This document shows, in pieces, positions 7,955 through 16,192 of a stretch of DNA of 64,000 nt. The stretch is from Andeanibacterium fulvum. Lineage in GTDB: Bacteria > Pseudomonadota > Alphaproteobacteria > Sphingomonadales > Sphingomonadaceae. How positions within the stretch are numbered: the first letter of the stretch is position 1; the number at the start of each line of letters is the position of its first letter. The notes beneath the pieces are model-generated. The model ran no database searches. It had not been told where the DNA came from and saw only the letters and a list, made by a program, of their open reading frames with translations. Location: NCBI RefSeq assembly GCF_037154085.1, contig NZ_JBANRM010000003.1:62001-126000 (forward strand), written 5' to 3'. Made by a program: the position numbers and the translations under genes.

Positions 7955-8100
7955 CTCCCCCACCCGGGGGAGGGGGACCATCCGCAGGATGGTGGAGGGG
8001 CAGGCGATTTATTCGCCCACCTCGCCCAAGCTCCTCTCCGCCGGTACCCCTCCACCCCCGGACTACGTCCGGCGGTCCCCCTCCCCGAACCGGGGAGGAT
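7955..8100. repeat. Inverted pair of G-rich palindromic units (family A)
   Basis: Two similar units point toward each other. The left (7955-8000) reads CTCCCCCACCCGGGGGAGG, then GGGGACC, a small hairpin and GGTGGAGGGG. The right (8046-8100) is the inverse of the same plan with a different inner hairpin (CCGGACTACGTCCGG). About 45 unmatched bases separate them. The same unit design flanks the DUF559 gene at 55358-55816. Confidence 0.8.
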
Positions 8101-9038
8101 CAGTAGCCCAGCACCGGATCGAAGCGCGGCTCCAGCGGCTCGCCCTTCCGGTAGCGTTCGCAGTTTTCCACGAAGCGGATGGCCCCGCGCAGCATGCTCT
8201 GCGGCGTGGGAATGCCCGAAAGGTGCATGGTGATATGCGCGTTATCCAGATCCCACAAAGGATGCTCCGGCGGCAGCGGCTCGGGGTCGGTCACATCGAG
8301 CATGGCGGCGAATATCCGCCGTTCCCTCAGCGCGTCGGTCAGCGCCGCCTGATCCACCACATTGGCGCGGGCGAAGTTCACCAGCACCGCTTCGGGCTTC
8401 ATCGCGGCGATCTCGGCGGCGCCGATCATCCCTTCGGTTTCCGGCGTGCCGGGCACGGTGAGCACGATCCAGTCGAACTCCCCGATCCGGGCGCGCCACT
8501 GGTCCGGCGTCAGCGCGCCTTCGGCCGCATGGCGCCGCACCGGCACCACTTCCACACCGAAGCCGGCAAGCTTCTCGCCGATCTTCCGCCCGATCGCGCC
8601 ATAGCCCAGGATCAGCGCCCTGCTGCCCGCCAGATCGCGAATGCCGGGCGCGGCGGAAAGCCAGTCATGCCGGTCCTGCGCCCGCACGATGGCCCGGTAA
8701 TTCTTGGCAATGGCCAGCATGCCCAGCACCACGAATTCGGACACCTGAATATCGGTCAGCCCGGTGCCGTTGGTCAGCTGCACCCCCCGCGCGCGCATTT
8801 CGTCCATCGGCAGGAAATCCAGCCCGGCATAGACAGAATTGAGCCATTTCAGCCCCTTGGCCAGCGCCACGGCCTCCAGCAAGGGCGGCTTGTGATGCAT
8901 GTCGAACCAGCCGATCTCGGCCTCCGGCGCGAGCGCGTGAAGCTCCTCCACCGAATGCCACCAGCGCGGCTCGATCCAGTCCGGCAGGCGCGATTCCAGC
9001 ATCGGGCGGGCAAGGCCCGGCAGGACGGCGATGGTCAT
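8100..9038 (-). CDS. D-2-hydroxyacid dehydrogenase family protein
   Basis: A 312-residue NAD(P)-dependent dehydrogenase. The Rossmann motif ILGYGAIGRKIG lies near the middle; FARANVVDQ carries the conserved Arg, DVTDPEPLPPEHPLW the conserved Glu, and the His is in HITMHLSG, where most relatives have TPH. The family reduces 2-keto acids to D-2-hydroxy acids or the reverse; the substrate here is unknown. The stop codon is formed at the outer edge of a palindromic repeat. A 3-base gap separates it from the upstream exported-protein gene, so both belong to one minus-strand run with cysS. Confidence 0.88.
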   Translation of the reverse strand: MTIAVLPGLARPMLESRLPDWIEPRWWHSVEELHALAPEAEIGWFDMHHKPPLLEAVALAKGLKWLNSVYAGLDFLPMDEMRARGVQLTNGTGLTDIQVSEFVVLGMLAIAKNYRAIVRAQDRHDWLSAAPGIRDLAGSRALILGYGAIGRKIGEKLAGFGVEVVPVRRHAAEGALTPDQWRARIGEFDWIVLTVPGTPETEGMIGAAEIAAMKPEAVLVNFARANVVDQAALTDALRERRIFAAMLDVTDPEPLPPEHPLWDLDNAHITMHLSGIPTPQSMLRGAIRFVENCERYRKGEPLEPRFDPVLGY

Positions 9039-9041
9039 GGC

Positions 9042-9578
9042 CTATTCCGCATGATGTTCGGGATGGACGGTGGCAGCCCTGTGCTGCTCGATCGCGGCGA
9101 CGAGGTCTGCCTTCAGGCCCTTGGGGAAGGAGTCGGAGACGATGTCGTCCAGCGTCCAGCGGCCGTTCTCGCGCAGCATGTAAAGCTCGCTTTCGGCCGT
9201 CTCGTCGCCTTCCCAGCCGAGATTGACGCGCGCATCCACGGTGGAGACGTCCGTCCCGTCGGCATGATGGACTTCGAATTCCACCCGGAAGGTCTTGGGG
9301 TCGAAATCCTGGCACTGGCACAGCCAGCTGAAGCCGTTGAGGTCTTCCACATCCTCGTCGCTGACGCCGGTCTTCCATTCGTCGATCAGCGCGGTGGTCT
9401 CGCTGGAGAACAGCGGAAGGTCCCAATCGGCCTCGGTCCAGGGCGCTTCCTTGCTGTAGGGCGCGAAAGCGGCCTGCGCGGCGGCGAGAATATCGGCCTC
9501 GTCATCGGCAAAGGCCGGAGTGACGGGAAGAGCCAGGGCCGCAAGGGCCAGAACCGCGCCGCGCAATACTTTCATCAT
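9042..9578 (-). CDS. Exported protein of unknown function
   Basis: The product (about 178 residues) starts with a clear signal peptide (MMKVLRGAVLALAALALPVTPAFA) that would be cut after AFA. The mature part is acidic, with a CxC pair in WLCQCQDFDPKTF, which suggests a periplasmic protein. The start is one of two adjacent ATGs that overlap the cysS stop (ATGATGA), so translation is coupled to cysS. I do not recognise a domain, although size and layout resemble small secreted DUF families of sphingomonads. Confidence 0.7.
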   Translation of the reverse strand: MMKVLRGAVLALAALALPVTPAFADDEADILAAAQAAFAPYSKEAPWTEADWDLPLFSSETTALIDEWKTGVSDEDVEDLNGFSWLCQCQDFDPKTFRVEFEVHHADGTDVSTVDARVNLGWEGDETAESELYMLRENGRWTLDDIVSDSFPKGLKADLVAAIEQHRAATVHPEHHAE

Positions 9579-11083
9579 CCCAGTTTCCATTCCCATCCCA
9601 GTGGATCGCCATCCATCACATCCACGCCCTTTGCCGCCAGTTCGTCGCGGATCGCGTCGGATGTGGCGAAGTCCTTCTCCGCGCGGGCGGCCTTGCGGCG
9701 TTCCAGCGCGGCCTCGATCTCGGCTTCGTCGATCACGGCGCCCTTGGGCCGCAGGCGCAATTCGGCGCGGTCCAGCTCCAGCAAATCGAGGCCCAGCACC
9801 GCATCCATCGCGCCCAGCAGAGTGAGGGATTCGTCGGTCGGCATCTTCTTGAGCGAAAGCAGTTCCTCAAGCACCGTCAGCGCCACCGGCGTATTGAGAT
9901 CGTCGGAGATCGCCTCGTCGAAGCGGATCGCCAGCGGGCGCAGAGTCCCGCCGATCCCGTCAAGCAGGCGGGCAAAGGTCCAGCCGTCCTCGGGCGCCTC
10001 GACCGGATCGTGGCCATGGTCCGCATGGCGCTTCTTCAGCGCCTGCACCGCCAGCACCATGCGCTTGAGGCGAGTGAGCGCGGCGGAAAGCCCATCCCAG
10101 CTGAATTCCAGTTCGCTGCGATATTGCGCCTGAAGGCACAGCAGGCGGTAGGCCAGCGGGGGATAGCCCTTGTCGATCAGCAATTGCAGGCGGAGAAACT
10201 CGCCGGACGATTTGCTCATCTTTCCAGAGCGTTCTACCAGGAAGTTGTTGTGCATCCACATGCGCGCGCCGGAATTGGCCGCTTCGGACAAGCCCCCGCA
10301 GCCGCAGAAGGCCTGGTTCTGCGCGATCTCGTTCGGATGGTGGATTTCGCGGTGGTCGATCCCGCCGGTGTGGATGTCGAAGGGAAAGCCGAGCAGCTTG
10401 CCGCTCATCACCGAACATTCGAGATGCCAGCCCGGCGCGCCCCGGCCCCAGGGCGAATCCCATTCCATCTGGCGCGTCTCGCCCTCGGGCGTCTTGCGCC
10501 AGATGGCGAAGTCCGCCGCGTGGCGCTTACCCTCGACCGCCTCGATCCTGCTCTCACCCTCATCGGTGGCGGCGCGGGCCAGCTTGCCGTAATCCTCCAC
10601 CGTCGAAACGTCGAAATAGAGGCCGGAAGGCAGTTCGTAGCAATGCTTGTCCGCGATGCTCTTCGCGAAATCGAGCATGTCCTCGATATAGTTGGTGGCG
10701 ATGGACCAGTCGGCCGGCTGGCGGATATTCAGCGCCTTGATGTCCGCCCAATAGGCTTCGGTATAGTGGCGGGCGATCTCCCAGATCGACTGCGCTTTCT
10801 CCGCAGCCATCTTCTCCATCTTGTCCTCGCCCTGATCGGCGTCGTCCGTCAGGTGGCCGACATCGGTGATGTTGATCACATGGGTGAGCTTGAAGCCCTT
10901 CCAGCTGAGCGTGCGGCCCAGCACATCCGCGAAGACATAGGCGCGCATATTGCCGATATGGGGGTAATTATAGACCGTGGGCCCGCAGCTATAGACCCGC
11001 GCCTCCCCGGCATGGACCGGAGTGAAATGTTCCGCCTGGCGGGTGAGGCTGTTGAACAGCGTAAGAGGTGCACCTTCGATCAT
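9575..11083 (-). CDS. cysS: Cysteinyl-tRNA synthetase
   Basis: A 502-residue class I aminoacyl-tRNA synthetase. It has the zinc/cysteine-site Cys33 in YSCGPTVYNY, the HIGH-like PHIGN at 41-45, WHLECSVMS and GGIDHREIHHPNE of the zinc site, and the KMSKS signature in SGKMSKSSGEFL. All are diagnostic for CysRS, which charges tRNA-Cys. The HHPNE stretch is where other family members often have HHxNE. Normal length and a single copy in the window support it as the housekeeping enzyme. Confidence 0.97.
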   Translation of the reverse strand: MIEGAPLTLFNSLTRQAEHFTPVHAGEARVYSCGPTVYNYPHIGNMRAYVFADVLGRTLSWKGFKLTHVINITDVGHLTDDADQGEDKMEKMAAEKAQSIWEIARHYTEAYWADIKALNIRQPADWSIATNYIEDMLDFAKSIADKHCYELPSGLYFDVSTVEDYGKLARAATDEGESRIEAVEGKRHAADFAIWRKTPEGETRQMEWDSPWGRGAPGWHLECSVMSGKLLGFPFDIHTGGIDHREIHHPNEIAQNQAFCGCGGLSEAANSGARMWMHNNFLVERSGKMSKSSGEFLRLQLLIDKGYPPLAYRLLCLQAQYRSELEFSWDGLSAALTRLKRMVLAVQALKKRHADHGHDPVEAPEDGWTFARLLDGIGGTLRPLAIRFDEAISDDLNTPVALTVLEELLSLKKMPTDESLTLLGAMDAVLGLDLLELDRAELRLRPKGAVIDEAEIEAALERRKAARAEKDFATSDAIRDELAAKGVDVMDGDPLGWEWKLG

Positions 11084-11131
11084 GAGCGCGGCTTTGATCC
11101 GAAGGGCGGCACTTGGTCAAGCGGCAGGCGC

Positions 11132-11656
11132 TTACTCCTTCGCCAGTTCCGGCTCGGGAATGTCGATTGCCGCCAGTTTCCATGACAAGCCGCTGCGGCT
11201 GAAGACCAGTGCCGGATAGGCCTTGCCATTCTCACCCTTCGGCACGGCGCGGAAAGTGGAAAAGCCGGTGCGCTCCACATCCCAGTCGATTTCCTTCGCC
11301 GGCTGGCCATCGCGCTTGGGCACGAGGCTGCCGGTTACCAGCAGCGCGGCCATGCCATCGGGCGTGATGACGCTGTCCACGATTCCGTCGATAAAGCCGT
11401 TCGCGATCAGTGCGCCGGCGCCCTGCATCGGGTTCGCCTCGCCGCGCCTTGCGGCTTCCTGCGCGATCTGGGCGCGCATCTGGTCTTTCAGGGACGAACG
11501 CAGGGCCGGGAAATCGATCGTTTCTTCAAGCGACTCGCGATCCGCCTCGCGCGCGGCATCGCGCAGGCTGTCCATCGCGATCCAGGGCGAGGCGAAGGCC
11601 CAGGCACCGGCCAGCAGGGCCAGCAAAGCCGCTCCGATCACGATGAATTTGCGCAT
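11132..11656 (-). CDS. DUF2939 family membrane-anchored protein
   Basis: A 174-residue protein with one N-terminal hydrophobic helix (RKFIVIGAALLALLAGAWAF) followed by SPWIAMDSLRDAAREADRES and an FPALRSSLKDQM segment, the layout of DUF2939 proteins. The function of the family is unknown; it is probably anchored in the inner membrane with its bulk in the periplasm. The ATG at 11656 is preceded by a strong AAGGAGAGG ribosome site, so the 42 extra upstream codons in the open frame are rejected. Confidence 0.8.
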   Translation of the reverse strand: MRKFIVIGAALLALLAGAWAFASPWIAMDSLRDAAREADRESLEETIDFPALRSSLKDQMRAQIAQEAARRGEANPMQGAGALIANGFIDGIVDSVITPDGMAALLVTGSLVPKRDGQPAKEIDWDVERTGFSTFRAVPKGENGKAYPALVFSRSGLSWKLAAIDIPEPELAKE

Positions 11657-11732
11657 GCTACCTCTCCTTGGGACCCAACTTTGGGGCACGCTGCCATGGC
11701 GCAGACGTCTAGTTCCGGCAAGCTGAACGCAG

Positions 11733-12629
11733 TCAGACCACGGCCTGAAGCAGCAAGGCGATCCCCACGCCCACCAGCGCAAGGCCGGTCCATTCCTGCC
11801 GCCCGAGATGGCGGCCCGAAACCCGCCGGTTGAGCAAGGCCGCCAGCGGCATCTCTATCAAGCCCAGTGTGCGGACATTGGCCGCCGCGGTCAGCGCAAG
11901 GCCTGTGAACCACATGAGCGTGGCCAGCATGCCGGTCGCCCCGGCGCCCAGACTGGGCTTCCAGGCGCGCAGAGTGGCGACGATCACGTCCTTGTCGGTC
12001 AGCCCCAGCCAAACGAGCAGCAGCGTGCTTTGCACGATCAGCGCGCAGGTCATCACATGCAGCGCGGCCATCCATGGCGCAGCACCGGGCAGAGTGAGGA
12101 TCGCCGCGCGGAAGGAGAGCGAGGACAGGCCGAACATCGCTCCGCTGGTCACGCCGAACAGCACCGGGGCCGCCTCTCCCCGGAAAGCTGCCAGCCCGCC
12201 GCCACGCGGCACTGCTGCCCACAGCACGCCGAAGGTCGCGATCAGGATGCCTGCCCAGGCGCCCAGCGGCAGCCGGTCCCCCAGCAGCCACCAGCCACCC
12301 AGCGCCAGCAGCACCGGCTCGGTCTTGATATAGGCATAGGCCACCGCGAAGCCGCGCATATGCATGGCCTTGAGCATCAGCGCCGTGGCGCCAAGCTGCA
12401 CCACCGCCCCGGTCAGCACCCAGCCGATCATCGCTTCGGAAAAGCCCGGCATCGGCTGATCCAGCCACAGCATGGCCACCGCATAGGCCGCCAGCGCGAA
12501 AGGGATCGCATAAAGGAAGCGCACCATCGTAGCGCCCAGCGTGCCGACCGTTCCGGTCAGCCCCGATTGGAGCGCGTTACGGACCAGCTGCGTAACAGCC
12601 GCGCCAATGGTGATGGGAACCCAGAGCAT
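11733..12629 (-). CDS. EamA/DMT family transporter
   Basis: A 298-residue protein made of about ten hydrophobic helices in two similar halves, the ten-TM plan of the drug/metabolite transporter superfamily. Each half starts with a helix resembling EamA repeats (for example EPVLLALGGWWLLGDRLPLG and the C-terminal IEMPLAALLNRRVSGRHLG). Members export amino acids, nucleosides or other small metabolites; substrate cannot be predicted. It is one of four EamA genes in the window and the most divergent. Confidence 0.85.
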   Translation of the reverse strand: MLWVPITIGAAVTQLVRNALQSGLTGTVGTLGATMVRFLYAIPFALAAYAVAMLWLDQPMPGFSEAMIGWVLTGAVVQLGATALMLKAMHMRGFAVAYAYIKTEPVLLALGGWWLLGDRLPLGAWAGILIATFGVLWAAVPRGGGLAAFRGEAAPVLFGVTSGAMFGLSSLSFRAAILTLPGAAPWMAALHVMTCALIVQSTLLLVWLGLTDKDVIVATLRAWKPSLGAGATGMLATLMWFTGLALTAAANVRTLGLIEMPLAALLNRRVSGRHLGRQEWTGLALVGVGIALLLQAVV

Positions 12630-12721
12630 GGTGGAGGCCAGCTAACGCCTTGAATCCGGCGCGGTCCACTTATCTCCGCTTGGGCCAGCCATAGTTTTGC
12701 TGGCCTGTTGCCTGGAAACCC

Positions 12722-14542
12722 TCAATCCACCTCGAACAAACCCGCCAACTGTTCGATGATCGTGCCGCCCAGTTGTTCGACATCCATGATCGTTACCGCG
12801 CGCTTGTAATAGCGGGTCACGTCATGGCCGATGCCGATGGCGACGAGCTGGACCGGGCTCTGCTTCTCGATCCAGTCGATCACCTTGCGCAGATGCTGCT
12901 CCAGATAGCCGGCGGAATTCACGCTGAGGGTGGAATCGTCCACCGGCGCACCGTCGGAAATCACCATCAGGATGCGGCGATCCTCCGGCCGGGCGAGCAG
13001 GCGGGTATGGGCCCACAGCAATGCCTCGCCGTCGATATTCTCTTTCAGCAGTCCTTCGCGCATCATCAGGCCGAGATTCTTGCGCGCGCGGCGCATCGGC
13101 TCGTCGGCCTTCTTGTAGATGATGTGGCGCAGATCGTTGAGGCGGCCAGGCTGCGGCGCCTTGCCGCCCGCCAGCCATTTCTCGCGGCTCTGCCCGCCCT
13201 TCCAGGCGCGAGTGGTGAAGCCGAGGATTTCCACCTTCACCCCGCAGCGTTCCAGCGTGCGGGCCATGATGTCCGCGCTGATCGCCGCGATGGAGATCGG
13301 CCTTCCGCGCATGGAGCCGGAATTGTCGATCAGCAGAGTGACGATAGTGTCCTTGAACTCCTGATCCTGCTCCATCTTGTAGGACAGCGAATGGCCGGGG
13401 CTGATCACCACCCGGGCCAGCCGCGCGGCATCCAGCAGGCCTTCTTCCTGGTCGAAATCCCAGCTGCGGTTCTGCTGCGCCATCAGGCGGCGCTGGAGGC
13501 GGTTGGCGAGCTTGGTCACCACGCCCTGCAGACCGGTCAGCTGGCTGTCCAAATAGGCGCGCAGGCGGGTCAACTCGTCCTCGTCGCACAGGTCGGCGGC
13601 AGAGACGATCTCGTCGAATTCCTCGGTATAGACCTTGTAGTCGAAAGTGGAGGGATCTTCGGTCCAGGGGCGGTTCGGGCGGACGGGCATCATGCCTTCC
13701 TCCCCATCCTCGCCCACGTCGCCGTCGGTCATCTCCTGTTCCTGCTCGACCTCCTGCTCGCTCTCGCCATCCTGCTCGCCCTCGCCGCTTTCGGCGGCGA
13801 CGTCCTGCTGCTGGCGCTGCTCGTTCTGGGGCTGATCCTCGTCGCCCTCATCCTCGCCGGACTGTTCGCCCGCCTGATCCTCGCCTTCCTCGTTGGAGGG
13901 CTGGTCGATCTCCTCGGCGCGGGTCAGTTCCAGATGGCGCAGCATGTCGAGCGTGAGGGACTGGAACGCCTTCTGATCGTCGATCGACAGGGCCAGCCGC
14001 TCGAAATCGCCGCCTGCCTTGTCCTCGATCCACTCGCGCACGAAATTGACGCCCTGTTCGGCGGCGCGCGGCACCGGCTGGCCGGTCAGCTTCTCGCGCA
14101 GCATCAGGGCCAGTGCGGTCTGGACCGGCACTTCATCCGCGCTGGTGGCGCGCGAGATGGGATCAGAAGCCATGCGCATATCCAGCGAGGCCGCCAGATT
14201 GCCGCGAATGCCGTCGTAATTATTCTCGCCCAGCGCCTCGTAACGCACGGCTTCCACTGCGTCGTAACAGGCACGCGCAGAAGGCTCGACCGGGGCATGG
14301 CGATTATGCAGCGCCGGATTGTGATGCCTCATCCGCAGCGAATAGCTGTCGGCAAAGCCGCGGGCCTGCTGTGCCTGCTCGCGCGGCAGAGTGCGGCCCG
14401 GCATGGGCACCTTGATCGAATCCCCCACGATGCCGGGTGCATCCGCCGTCCACGTCACGTCGATTTCCGCATCCTGCGAAATCGCGCGCGCGGCGCCGGT
14501 CAAAGCCTGCTTGAAGCGGTCGAGGGGAGTTTCGTTGGCCAC
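12722..14542 (-). CDS. cobT: Aerobic cobaltochelatase subunit CobT
   Basis: A 606-residue protein with the CobT layout: an N-terminal helical domain, a long acidic linker in the middle (rich in Glu, Asp and Gln), and a C-terminal von Willebrand A domain with the MIDAS motif TLLIDNSGSMRGR. Together with the AAA+ CobS and the large CobN it inserts cobalt into hydrogenobyrinic acid diamide in the aerobic B12 pathway. cobS is not in the window. The gene follows tal by 27 bases on the same strand. The acidic linker creates a long meaningless antisense reading frame. Confidence 0.93.
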   Translation of the reverse strand: MANETPLDRFKQALTGAARAISQDAEIDVTWTADAPGIVGDSIKVPMPGRTLPREQAQQARGFADSYSLRMRHHNPALHNRHAPVEPSARACYDAVEAVRYEALGENNYDGIRGNLAASLDMRMASDPISRATSADEVPVQTALALMLREKLTGQPVPRAAEQGVNFVREWIEDKAGGDFERLALSIDDQKAFQSLTLDMLRHLELTRAEEIDQPSNEEGEDQAGEQSGEDEGDEDQPQNEQRQQQDVAAESGEGEQDGESEQEVEQEQEMTDGDVGEDGEEGMMPVRPNRPWTEDPSTFDYKVYTEEFDEIVSAADLCDEDELTRLRAYLDSQLTGLQGVVTKLANRLQRRLMAQQNRSWDFDQEEGLLDAARLARVVISPGHSLSYKMEQDQEFKDTIVTLLIDNSGSMRGRPISIAAISADIMARTLERCGVKVEILGFTTRAWKGGQSREKWLAGGKAPQPGRLNDLRHIIYKKADEPMRRARKNLGLMMREGLLKENIDGEALLWAHTRLLARPEDRRILMVISDGAPVDDSTLSVNSAGYLEQHLRKVIDWIEKQSPVQLVAIGIGHDVTRYYKRAVTIMDVEQLGGTIIEQLAGLFEVD

Positions 14543-14569
14543 TGAATAACTTTCGGCGGGGAATCCGCC

Positions 14570-15226
14570 CTATTTGAGGATGGTCTGCCCGGTCTTGGCC
14601 CAATCGGCAAGGAAGCCTTCGATGCCCTTGTCGGTCAGCACATGCTTGAACAGGGCGCGGATCACGGCGGGCGGCATGGTTGCCACATCGGCACCGATCC
14701 GCGCGCTTTCCAGCACATGGATGGGATGGCGGATCGAGGCGGCGAGGATTTCCGTCTCGAAATTATAATTGTCGTAGATCAGGCGGATGTCGCGCAGCAG
14801 GTCCAGCCCGTCGAACCCGTTATCGTCATGCCGTCCGACGAAAGGCGAAATGAAGCTCGCCCCGGCCTTGGCCGCCAGCAGCGCCTGATTGGCCGAGAAG
14901 CACAGCGTGACATTCACCATCGCGCCATCGTCGGTCAGGGCCTTGCAGGTTTTGAGACCGTCGACAGTGAGCGGCACCTTGATGCAGACATTATCCGCGA
15001 TCTTGCGCAGGACTTCCGCCTCTTTCATCATGGTCGGGTGATCCAGCGCCACCACTTCGGCACTGACCGGCCCATCCACCAGCGCGCAGATTTCCTTCGT
15101 CACTTCCATGAAATCGCGGCCCGACTTGGCAATCAGGCTGGGATTGGTGGTGACCCCGTCCAGCAGGCCCGTGGCGGCCAGATCGGCGATTTCAGCGGTA
15201 TCGGCGGTATCGACGAAGAATTTCAT
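14570..15226 (-). CDS. tal: Transaldolase, small FSA/TalC type
   Basis: A 218-residue transaldolase of the short subfamily, starting MKFFVDTADTAEI. The Schiff-base lysine is Lys83 in NVCIKVPLT; GVTTNPSL, NVTLCFSANQA and SPFVGRHDDNG complete the active-site barrel. The enzyme transfers dihydroxyacetone units in the non-oxidative pentose phosphate pathway, although close relatives act as fructose-6-phosphate aldolase, and the two cannot be separated from sequence alone. It lies 27 bases before cobT. Confidence 0.93.
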   Translation of the reverse strand: MKFFVDTADTAEIADLAATGLLDGVTTNPSLIAKSGRDFMEVTKEICALVDGPVSAEVVALDHPTMMKEAEVLRKIADNVCIKVPLTVDGLKTCKALTDDGAMVNVTLCFSANQALLAAKAGASFISPFVGRHDDNGFDGLDLLRDIRLIYDNYNFETEILAASIRHPIHVLESARIGADVATMPPAVIRALFKHVLTDKGIEGFLADWAKTGQTILK

Positions 15227-15331
15227 GGTCTCGTTCCAGACGACGTGTGACTCGTACGGGCGGCTATATGCTTACGCCACTGCCTAGGCCAGCCCGGGCT
15301 GCGACGATGAACTAACGCGAGCAGCCCCTCA

Positions 15332-15424
15332 TCGTCATGCTGAACTTGTTTCAGCATCCATTCGTCCCCACGAACTGAGGTCCAATTTGGAGTAATGGAT
15401 CCTGAAACAAGTTCAGGATGACGA
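15332..15424. repeat. Intergenic inverted repeat, family C
   Basis: The left arm (TCGTCATGCTGAACTTG continuing TTTCAGCATCCA) and right arm (TGGATCCTGAAACAAG continuing TTCAGGATGACGA) are 29-base inverse copies with two mismatches, about 35 bases apart. It lies in the gap between the start of tal and the end of the DUF4197 gene. Confidence 0.85.
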
Positions 15425-15433
15425 GTCAGTCAC

Positions 15434-16135
15434 TCAAGACGTAGCCGTCAGCACCGCGATCAGCATCGGGTCCTTCGTGCTTGCCGGATCGGCGCGGATT
15501 GCCGCTTCCTCGCGGCCCATTTCTGCCCAGATCGCATCGTCCACCTCGCCCGCAAACTGGTGAGCAACGCCCGCCACGTCCACGCCGGTGAGCTTGGCCA
15601 GTGCCTCGCCCACCAAGGGTTCCTGCGAGATGCGCAGGGCGTCGGCCAGTTCGGGCGACATCGCCTCGATCAGGCTGCCCGCCATCTGCCCGCGCAGATA
15701 GCCGGTCGCCGCGGTCGGCCCACCTTCCAGCAGCGCCTTGGCATTGGCCAGGCCGATGACTTTCACCGTATCGGCCACCATGGGCGCCGCCCGGCGGGCG
15801 CCGCGTTCCGCCACTTTGTTGAACTCGCGCTGGAGGCGCTCCTTGAACACCACCGAAGTGAGAATGCTGGTGAGGATATTGCCGCGCGAGCCGAGCACAT
15901 CCGGCAAATCCAGCCGGGTGAGCTGATTGTCCCAGAAGCCGCCCGGCGCCATCAGGCGGGCAAAGGCATTGGCCTGGGCGAGGAACAACAGGCGGCGAAC
16001 TGCCTCCACCAGGCTGTAACGCTGCATGCTCTCGCAGCCGGGCAGCGTCAGCAGCGCCATGCCCGCCGCACCGGCCAGCAGTGCGCGGCGGCCAAGCCGT
16101 GCACCTTCCGCCATTTCCACATTGCGTTCCATCAT
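15434..16135 (-). CDS. DUF4197 family exported protein
   Basis: A 233-residue protein beginning with a basic then hydrophobic leader (RLGRRALLAGAAGMALLTLPGC) that looks like a Tat or lipoprotein signal; the cysteine after LPG is a weak lipobox because of the proline. The body contains segments typical of DUF4197, such as FWDNQLTRLDLPDVL, VADTVKVIGLANAK and GPTAATGYLRGQM. Function is unknown. The ATG at 16135 has GGGAGGA just upstream; the much longer open frame beyond it runs antisense through priA and is not coding. It is divergent from priA with 57 bases between. Confidence 0.85.
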   Translation of the reverse strand: MMERNVEMAEGARLGRRALLAGAAGMALLTLPGCESMQRYSLVEAVRRLLFLAQANAFARLMAPGGFWDNQLTRLDLPDVLGSRGNILTSILTSVVFKERLQREFNKVAERGARRAAPMVADTVKVIGLANAKALLEGGPTAATGYLRGQMAGSLIEAMSPELADALRISQEPLVGEALAKLTGVDVAGVAHQFAGEVDDAIWAEMGREEAAIRADPASTKDPMLIAVLTATS

Positions 16136-16192
16136 CCGATCCTCCCTGCGCTTGCGGTGGGCCATGCCGAAGCCCATTAAGCACCGCATATC

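Noticed and set aside
7989..10133. 714-codon open frame antisense to the dehydrogenase, exported protein and cysS genes
   Set aside because: It crosses three well-supported genes and has low-complexity His/Arg/Gly content.
12773..14545. 590-codon open frame antisense to cobT with long Leu/Ala stretches
   Set aside because: The hydrophobic run is the complement of the acidic Glu/Asp linker of CobT and not a membrane protein.
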